Assembly (NCBI RefSeq): GCF_010093595.1
Contig: NW_022985440.1
Coordinates: 213,215-277,214, forward strand
Length of the DNA: 64,000 bases
DNA from: Mytilinidion resinicola
Taxonomy: Eukaryota; Ascomycota; Dothideomycetes; Mytilinidiales; Mytilinidiaceae
Direction of reading: 5' to 3'
Shown: positions 54,676 to 64,000 of the stretch, one piece after another
Position numbering within the stretch: position 1 is the first letter of the stretch
Layout: each line of letters starts with the position of its first letter
Position numbers and translations under genes: made by a program
The notes under the pieces: model-generated
What the model saw: the letters and a program-made list of their open reading frames with translations, nothing else
Database searches by the model: none
Told to the model about the DNA's origin: nothing

Positions 54676-56473
54676 CATAAACCTCATCCTTGCGGGCAGC
54701 GGAGCACATGTCCCACTAGCACAGCATGTTGGATCTCCGGCATCACACCCGCTCTCCCCACAATGGCACGCACAACTGCCGTTCGCACAGCATGGCATGC
54801 TGTCCGCCGAGCACCCATCCTCGCCACAGTTGCAGTTGAAATCAGTCGGCTGTGGAGCAGAAGTCGTCGTCGGCACCGGGACCGGCACCGCCGTTGTCGT
54901 CGGGCTGCTGTTGATTGGGCTGGAGTCAAGGTCGATGTCCGTATTGTCGGGGTCGCCATCGCAAGGGTCGACCCAAGGGTCCGTGGTGCTGTTGTCCCAT
55001 CCCGCGTCGCTACAGCTGAGTTCTCCGGCGGCAAAAGCATCGTATGCGTCTTCTGGAGCGACGTTGAGAAGGGGTCCTAGTAGATCGCCGGTAGGGTCGT
55101 CGATCAAGCTGATGACGCCGTTATCGTTGTCCACGCCGAACGAGCTAGGGCTTGTGACCGGCCTGTCTATGTCTTTCACTTGTGGGTAGCGAGGGTAGTC
55201 TCCAGCTCCTGACGTGGCCCACATTGCTAAGCAGTATTGAGCAAGGTTGTCGGCTGATGAGAAGTCAGTATATGAAAGGTGCGTATTTGATGAGAACCAG
55301 TCACATACCATTGGTAACCACCCACCATCCCGTCCTGATAGTCCATCGAGCTAGAGTTCTTGTATATTGAGGGCCATACGCGTTAACAGTGATCAACAAG
55401 CCCGTAACGGGATTCTTGACTCTGATTTTACGATCATATATATGATTGACGGCGTACGCAACGCGATGTGACATACTATCGATGTGGAACAGCTCGTGTA
55501 GCGCCACATAGCCTAGCGTTTGGAGAAGCGTTAGAGTTTGTACATGCCAACGAGTCTGGAAATAGTTTCATGACTGACCGCGGCATTGGTAGTTATTTAG
55601 ATTCAACCTATCCTCGGACCCTGCGGGATACGCGGCGATAGTTTTCGCGGCCTGGTCCACGCACGTTGGCAAACTGAAGAAACTCGGACACCAGTTGATC
55701 GTGGCAACTAAAACGCCGTTGTGATTGGTGGTGTATGCTGCCGCACGAGGGATCCATCTGGCGACTTCTATTTGTCCATTGGCGTTTCTGAACGTTATTG
55801 CCTGCCAGCATCTGCTATGGCCTAATCAAGTGTTAGTACTCGAATTCTGTGTATTTCTCTTCAGCCTATACATACACTTTGTTTCATCTTCCGGCTTTGT
55901 AATATATGGGCAACTTAGTTCAGAGCGCCGCAAGTAATCATCACAACGAACTTCAAGCTGCCACGATAGGAAGGTTCCGTCGTCTGTCCAGGTCACGATG
56001 TTCTTAAGGATGTCTAAGTGGTATTGTTAGCTAGAGTGGCACGGCACACAGCTCAGAGAATAAGGGTCAGGCAACAACCTACTTTGGATCTCGGTCTGGA
56101 ATTCCTCATTGTTATGTTCGGCCCCAAGAAGGTCTTGCGCAGCCTAGATAGTAACACTTAGTTGGCAGATGCGAAGGACATCGTAAGCAAAGTGCATATT
56201 CACCTCGGACGTCCAGTCTATGTCATGATTATTGGCTTTGCCGAGCATCAACAGCTCCTTCCACGCCCCTCGAATGGCGTCTTGTTGAGGACCATCACAC
56301 CCTTGCCATCCAGTGTAGTGGATTGCGCTGGGTTCAACGTCTTGTCTCGCTGTGAGATTGACCGGTAGCGGTTCTGGCGTATCGTCAAGTGAAAAAGTTG
56401 GATAAGCGCAGATAGGTGCAGCTAGGAAAAAAGTGACGATGGCACTTGCCAAGGAACGGAAGTTGAAAGCCAT
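54673..56473 (-). CDS. Secreted HExxH zinc metalloprotease with Cys-rich tail
   Basis: Six exons on the minus strand (56473-56204, 56143-56083, 56013-55876, 55821-55579, 55512-55309, 55253-54673; introns of 54-69 bp) give 498 aa. The N-terminus is a clear signal peptide (MAFNFRSLASAIVTFFLAAPICA). The catalytic HELFH zinc motif is at about residues 243-247 in GYVALHELFHIDSM. It is followed by AYGPQYTRTLARW and WWVVTNADNLAQYCLAMW, a layout seen in fungal secreted zincins related to deuterolysin-type enzymes. A third zinc ligand cannot be fixed by eye. The C-terminus is an acidic and Thr/Pro-rich linker ending in two Cys-rich modules (C-x-C-G-E-x-G-C ... C-C-A-x-G-x-C). A longer start at 56665 is open, but the ATG at 56473 gives the signal peptide directly. 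Likely an extracellular protease; substrate unknown. Confidence 0.82.
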
Positions 56474-58086
56474 ATTTGCACCAATATCAGCGCCTTGAAC
56501 GTTGAAGAACGTTGGATGAACATCGATGAGGCTTAGCTGCAGCTGTCTTATATTAGTGCATTTTCCGATCTGGGCAGTGCCTAAATTCAGAGAAGCTTTC
56601 ACTACGAGAATTGTCGGTACCACGGCATGGGCTGTGCAGAGCGAGCAGGCCAGTAACAGGAGCATTGTCTAGCCATAGGATGAAATTGACATGGCTGTAA
56701 TTGCGAAGGATGGAAGCCATGAAACAAGCCTATTTCCGAGGTTGAAAAGTTGGGAGATCTTGTACCCACCCTGGCGGATAAACACCAAAAATCCTAGAAA
56801 GAAACAGGGAACAGGAAGCAGAATGATTTGCGAGGTCAGCGTTTGGAGCTTGATCGACGAATAGTCGTGCAGAGCAGCTTTCCTGACTAATTTCTTCATG
56901 GGTATGTTAGCGAGCATGTTGCAGCCTCCGTTCTTCACCAACATGGTCCCCTGTATCAAAACAGCCGACGGGGCTGAGTACGGTGCTATTAGTAGAAGCG
57001 GAAATCGTACCTATCCTGGGGTTGAATCGCCGGTGACATAAGCCGAAAGCTCATGAGGCTGAGCTATGACAGAGTATCTAATGTGGAGAATAAAGCGAAG
57101 TAATCACATGGATATAAAGTATAATGTGGTGTTGTGCGAGGTTCTTGCGCGGCGGCTACATCCTTCGAGTCGGGGCTTATTATTACCCGATTGGCACAGC
57201 ATGTTTAGGGAATGTTGGCTATTTCTAAAGGACCCAACATCTCGTAAAAAGGATATTAAGAGTGAAGGCTAGATACTGTTAATTCGGGGAGCAAATCCTC
57301 ACTGATCAAAGTATGCCAGACCAAATGGAATGATGATCACGTGCTGTGTCAGCTCAAGCCGAGCGTGTGGCTGCCTGCATTGGCACTTGACGTTAATCAC
57401 ATCGATCTATTCTCAGACAAACCTCTAGACTGACGAATCAGCTCGTTGACAGATAATCCTACAAATATCAGAAGTTGTGAAGATCGGTGGAACTTCACCA
57501 CCAGCAGAAGCAGTGGAGAATGCTACATACTGTCTGTAACATCTCATCTGATCCACCTCGTCTTATAGACCAACATAGATAGCACAATGTTCGCTACAAG
57601 CTCCTGTTCGCATGAAGCACCGAGTGGTTGCCAACTCCTGGTTTTTTATGCCTGCGCCGACGAAACATGCAAGCTTCCGAAATTAAAGCGCGTTGCTACA
57701 CCAGGTTATTGTCCAGCTTGTCGAGTTATGACCGTGTCGGTCTGATTATGTAAAATAGAGAGCGCCGAAAATTCTCGCTCGTAGAATACTGTCCCGGCAG
57801 GATATACCATAATCCAAGTCGTCATTCTTGGAGGCCATAAGGAGCACCATTTGATTCGGAGGAGAAAAGGGTTTGAGATTCCGTCCTGGATGCCATTCAT
57901 TAGGTCAACACAGCTCCCGAACCGACAGCCATCCGGTAGCGACGAGCAAACACTTGCTCCATCGCTAGACACATCTAGATCATCCTCATCAGAAACTTAG
58001 GACGCTCTAGCCAAAATCCAAACTGTCGAATACGCATCGACCTCTTCACGAAAACTATACAACTGGATACATGGACACTAGTGACT
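56474..58086. other. Intergenic, no firm gene
   Basis: There are 1.6 kb without a supported gene. A small hydrophobic frame (56669-56959, minus) begins with TTG and has no family features. The rest, which is fairly AT-rich, was scanned without result. Confidence 0.45.
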
Positions 58087-60014
<1,928 letters not shown>

Positions 60015-60655
60015 ATAGGGGAGTTATGGTAGGGGCATAGGGGCGTAGGGGCGTAGGAGCGTAGGAGTAAGAAGAGAGGATGACGGCTGTTATACCATGG
60101 CGTAGAAATTGGGGTAACACTATGGAGCGGCAGGGCTGACGGCTGATGAGGCCGGGAGAGTGCGGAGAGGCTGAGCAAGCGTGCTGTTGTCGCAAAGATA
60201 CCTATGTAGGTATGGACAGGAACAGAAGCAGAGGACGGACAGGTACAAATCTCCGAGCGGCAGTTCTCCGTCTTTCCTGCAGGGTGGATAAATGCGATCT
60301 TGCAGACGTAGTGGGGGATCTTTCGGTGCCCCAGCCCAGCCCGACACACGACAGCCGGCCTCCCGTTAATCGGGCGGCATCGTCATTGGGCATCGCGCCG
60401 CCAGGCTGCATAGGGCCACAGGGCTTCGGCTTGTTTGCCGAAACGCGTCCAAAACACCACGCTACCATCTGGTATGCAGCCCCGCTACACTCAATTGCAA
60501 CATTGCTTCACCGACGCAATTCACCCATCGAACCCGCTTGAACACCAGCAATTGTCTCTTGCCATACGATTGAGTCCCTCGCCCAACCTCACGGCCCGAG
60601 ATAGCACACAAGCATTAGTGTTATTCAAACGCACAAGCAGAGCGTCAATCCCACC
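60015..60655. promoter_or_regulatory. Divergent promoter region, csr1 and dam1
   Basis: About 640 bp lie between divergent starts. It contains a short run of GGGGCATAGG/GGGGCGTAGG-type direct repeats near 60031-60065. Nothing else was recognised. Confidence 0.45.
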
Positions 60656-61568
60656 ATGACCTCCACAACGCCTCAGTACGAGCCTTCGTCAGGCCGCCGC
60701 TCTGGCTCGCGCTCTCGACCCCCCTCCCGTTCCCAGACACCTCTCCGGCCCTCCTCGCGGTCCTCCCTCCGAGAGTCGAGTCAGCGCGCTGCGGGACCAT
60801 ACAATACTGCTACGCCGCTAGACGCCCTCGAGCCCGCATTTGCGGACTTGTCAGATTCAATGGCCGATCTGGAGAACAACTTCATGCATCTCCAGCTGAT
60901 GCACGAGAGCTTGGCGCGGTTCAGTGAGAGCTTTGCGGGATTCCTCTATGGGATGAACATGAATGCTTTCTGTGTGGACTTTCCGGAGGTAAGATATACT
61001 TGTTACAAGCAAACAACCAGGACATCAGTCGATCGACTGGGAACATTTCAAAATCTCAGAGTAAAGAATTAGAGAGCGGATGGATAATTGCACAGAGTAT
61101 TGTTAGTCGATAGGGTAAAGGCTAATACCTCTCACACAGGCGCCCGTCCCCGAATCTTTCAAGCAAGCACAGAAACAAGCCGCGCTAAACGCCTCCTTCA
61201 CCATGTCAGGGCCTCCTCCGCGTGAACACGATCCGGAAGCCACCTTCCTGTAAGACCGCCTCCTTAACATCCCTCCCTACCCCTCTCACCAGTCCAATCA
61301 ATGCCATTGGATCGATCACCAAGATCTAATCAGCCGTTCTGGACGCGTCACCACCATCCCGAGACTGACTTATCATAGCACAAACGATACCTCCTTCGTT
61401 GACAACCCACCGTCCTCGAAAACCGTTACCAAGTTCACCACCCCAGCGCCCGCACCACGCGCCTCCCGCCGTGGCGGTGGCATCCCTGTCGTCCGCGGCA
61501 CACGTGCGAGTGGCCTGGCACGTGCTAGTACGAGAGGCCGACTGCAAGCGCGCAGAGATGCAGCATGA
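60656..61568 (+). CDS. dam1: DASH complex subunit Dam1
   Basis: This is a kinetochore protein of the DASH/Dam1 ring that couples chromosomes to spindle micro-tubules. Exons 60656-60988, 61140-61249 and 61379-61568 (introns of 151 and 129 bp, long for this window) give 210 aa. The N-terminus is Ser/Arg/Pro-rich (TPLRPSSRSSLRESS). The Dam1 core follows (LEPAFADLSDSMADLENNFMHLQ, LMHESLARFSESFAGFLYGMNMNAFCVDFPE, then APVPESFKQAQ after splicing). The C-terminus reads DTSFVDNPPSSKTVTKFTTPAP and ends in a basic Gly/Arg-rich tail, where Ipl1/Aurora sites usually lie. A continuous reading of exon 1 without splicing would add unrelated residues and stop at 61072, which is rejected. Confidence 0.92.
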
Positions 61569-62504
61569 AGAAAGCTTATCGAAGAGACAAATTGGCCCCA
61601 CTATCAGAATTAAAGCAGTCCCAGTAAGGACACCACGCCCTGCCTGGTATTCTATCTCACGCTAATGCACCTTTTGCAGCAGAGTAAGGAGGCACTCCTT
61701 ACCTAGAGTAAAGACTGTGTCCTCCATACGATGTTACGATAGAGTTGTCTCTCTGTTCATTTGTAGATACGATGCCGATGAGTGGGCGTGGATGTGACAC
61801 TAGAATCTGATCCAGAATTGCCAGTACAAATTGACTGGCTTAGAGGCATACCAGAAACGTAGCAACATCACGCCACTTCTTCAATAATCCAAGTGTGGTA
61901 AGGGGTCTTGTTTATCAGAGAGCCTTGGAGAGGATGGATAGCACTTCCTCCAATCAAACCAGCGGAGTGAACTCCGTCAGGCGCACATCGGTGGCCAACT
62001 CACCTCCCACCCATCTCTCCTTACCATCAAAAGCACAAGTTGATATATATACGAGATAACACATCGTATCACATTCTCCATGATCGCGTTTCATTCAGAT
62101 ATCAAAAGGTTTTCAATCTCTGCTTTTGCTTCTGCCTGGTGCCCACTTCCCTCACTACGCATAACTCCATCGTCAGCTACCCCATTTCCATTACCACGCT
62201 CATTATCATCTATCCAACCCCAAAGAATCAAAGATGCAGCCGTCTTCTCTCGAAAACGAAGAGCGTACAGTGCCGTCGCTCGCTGCAAGTGGTATCATGA
62301 TGCGTGCTGAAAAACGAAAGAAGAGCAAAAAACAGCACTAATGAGTCGTCCCGTCCCGTGCCGTCGTGTGGGTATAAATATTTCCATCATTCTCGCTCAT
62401 GATTTTTCGGCGATCAGTCTGTCTGCCTACTCCTTCTCTCGCGTCTTTCCATGGAGCCATCGAGGCTCGAGACCGGCGGACATTACTTTTTGTTGCACTG
62501 CAAT
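61569..62504. other. Convergent 3' region, no gene seen
   Basis: More than 900 bp lie between the stops of dam1 and the Ytp1-like gene. Short open frames have no family features. Nothing was recognised. Confidence 0.5.
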
Positions 62505-64000
62505 TTACGCGAGCGCGCCAGCGCTGCGTTTGGCAAAGGGAGTCTGGCTCTCCTTACGAACGGCCCATCCCTTCAAGGCGATGAGGACCGTCGTCCACGC
62601 CAACAGCAGAGCCGTGAAGCCGATGGTAACGGTAAAGGTGAACATGGCGTCCAGGCCATACGACTCCAGCGCCGCAACTGTGTCCTTATTGCTCACCATG
62701 AAGGTTATGCCGCCGGCCACCAGGCAGAAGGCAGTGATGATCTCGGATGGTGGGCGCGAAGGTAGGTACGACGTGGGCGGACAGAGATACATGAGGATGT
62801 AGGTAACGGCGCGCGCCAGAGCGAAACCGACGAACATGTTGCCCCACTGCTTGTGGATCATGCTGGACAGCATCGAGGCTTGGTGGTGCGAGCTCATCAT
62901 GATGCCTAAGAGGAGGATTATAAGGCCGGGCATCGGGTTCATCGAGAAGCGGTATGACTTGGGTGGCTGCCACGACTCGCTGGGGCTCATGGAGTCTTGG
63001 GCCGATGCGATGGAATAGTTGAGGAGATCTCTCATCTTGCGCGACTCGACAATCATTCCGAGCAATCCACCACCGAAGAACATGACGGAGATGGAAACAT
63101 GCTCGAGATCCTGCGCGGTCCAAGCGCCGCCCCAGGCTGCCAAGTGCTCGAGAAAGACATTGGAGCAGCCGTAGAGGAAGATGACGAAGGATTCGACGAA
63201 TTCGGCGCTAGGTAGAGCCGCGCGCCGACGACCAACCACTTCTTTGGGCGGCTTTATGTTCCACGCCCAACCGAAATCCGCGAATGCGCCCATCCAGCGG
63301 CCAAGGGTGAGCAGGCCGTACCAGAAGAAGATACCTCCTTTTACGTAATGCGCAAGGACGTTGAAGACGGCACCGCCTCGCTGAAAGAGTTGTTAGTTGA
63401 CTGTAGTCCAGAGCCATTGTCGAGAAAACTTACACCAATGCCGCCGTACACCACAGTACCGCTTGTGACGGCAACAAATCCTTGGATCAAGATGGTACGG
63501 TCAATCACGACATACAAGAATCGCATTGTCTTCAAAAGTCGGCCGAAGGAGGCGAGTCGAGAAATATTGCGGCCGAGGAATCGATCAACAGAAGTATTCC
63601 GCAAGAAGCCGCGCTTCTCCGCGTCATTGTCAAATGGTTCATCATCGTCATGGTGGTAAGGGCTCTGAGGCTCATTATACTGCTGGTTCTCGGACTCGAC
63701 ACTTGGCGACCTAGAGTGGCCACACAGCGAGGACGAGTTGCGCTCGGTGCCATGGCCAGAGTCATTCGACCACCTCGAGAAGTTAGGCTGCGCGTCCTCA
63801 ACGCGATGATACTGGGCCATTGCAGCGCTGGACACAGGCTGCGCAATATGATCCTCCATGGAGTGCGCTTTGGCCCGACTCGTGTAGGCCTGCACGAGAG
63901 CCATGAAGACCCAAGCAGAGGCAATCCACGTTATAATCCACCCAGTCTTGCTGTGCGCATTGTTCGCGTACAGGTTTGGGGTCTTGCGATCATATATGAT
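62505..64000 (-). CDS. ytp1: Ytp1-like membrane protein (5' end beyond the window)
   Basis: This is a polytopic membrane protein of the Ytp1 family. Function is poorly known; yeast Ytp1 resembles mitochondrial electron-transport proteins in a limited way. The readable part is 64000-63434 joined to 63380-62505 (53-bp intron between GGIG and RGGAVFNVLAHYVKGG). The frame is open through the right edge (DRKTPNLYANNAHSKTGWIITWIASAWVFMALVQAY), so the N-terminus is missing. A ~130-residue hydrophilic Ser/Asp/His-rich loop separates the first visible span from later ones. The later spans include FFWYGLLTLGRWMGAFADFGWAWN, FVIFLYGCSNVFLEHLAAWG, VSISVMFFGGGLLGMIVES, PGLIILLLGIMMSSHHQ, IITAFCLVAGGITFMVS and FTVTIGFTALLLAWTTVLIAL. 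Together they match the Ytp1-like C-terminal domain. The stop is at 62505. Confidence 0.88.

Noticed and set aside
56669..56959. Small hydrophobic minus-strand frame
   Set aside because: It starts with TTG, has no family features and lies in AT-rich intergenic DNA.

Overview
The window looks like nuclear DNA of a filamentous ascomycete (Pezizomycotina, possibly a dothideomycete; the class is inference). The evidence is intron-bearing genes with mostly 47-70 bp GT-AG introns, fungal-specific families (HET, NACHT-ankyrin, HacA, Dam1, Pom152, Rsc7, Ytp1), and no operons. Exon junctions were read by hand from splice motifs and reading-frame continuity. Every spliced model given here closes in frame.

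Left part (1-13.1 kb): an AT-rich flank with an inverted repeat, a decayed HET-domain gene, an MFS sugar transporter, an AIM9-like mitochondrial phosphotransferase, the DEAD-box helicase Rrp3, a 79-residue disordered protein, and the unfolded-protein-response factor HacA. HacA shows a probable non-spliceosomal intron and an upstream ORF overlapping its start.

Middle-left (13-24.4 kb): a long gene-poor stretch, then a tandem segmental duplication carrying two AIM9-like phosphotransferase paralogs. The first copy is truncated by a 14-bp deletion, and an orphan gene sits between them. A peroxisomal MaoC-type hydratase ending in SKL follows.

Middle (25-36.9 kb): Sch9-type AGC kinase, Rsc7 chromatin-remodelling subunit, a six-exon seven-transmembrane receptor-like protein, an AT-rich relic with short repeats, and a hypothetical gene.

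Middle-right (37-51.4 kb): a decayed NACHT-ankyrin (NLR-like) gene, an FBXO21-like F-box protein, a Sec14-like lipid-transfer protein, and nucleoporin Pom152.

Right part (51.9-64 kb): a UCH37-type deubiquitinase with an odd N-terminus, a 1.1-kb degenerate tandem repeat array, a secreted HExxH metalloprotease, a Csr1-like Sec14 protein, the DASH subunit Dam1, and a Ytp1-like membrane protein running off the right edge.

Most genes are housekeeping and unrelated to each other. The notable themes are two broken non-self-recognition genes (HET and NACHT-ankyrin) whose nonsense codons are C-to-T type changes, a young phosphotransferase duplication, and a hacA locus whose mRNA-level control elements can be read from the sequence. 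I found no tRNA, rRNA, CRISPR or intact transposon.
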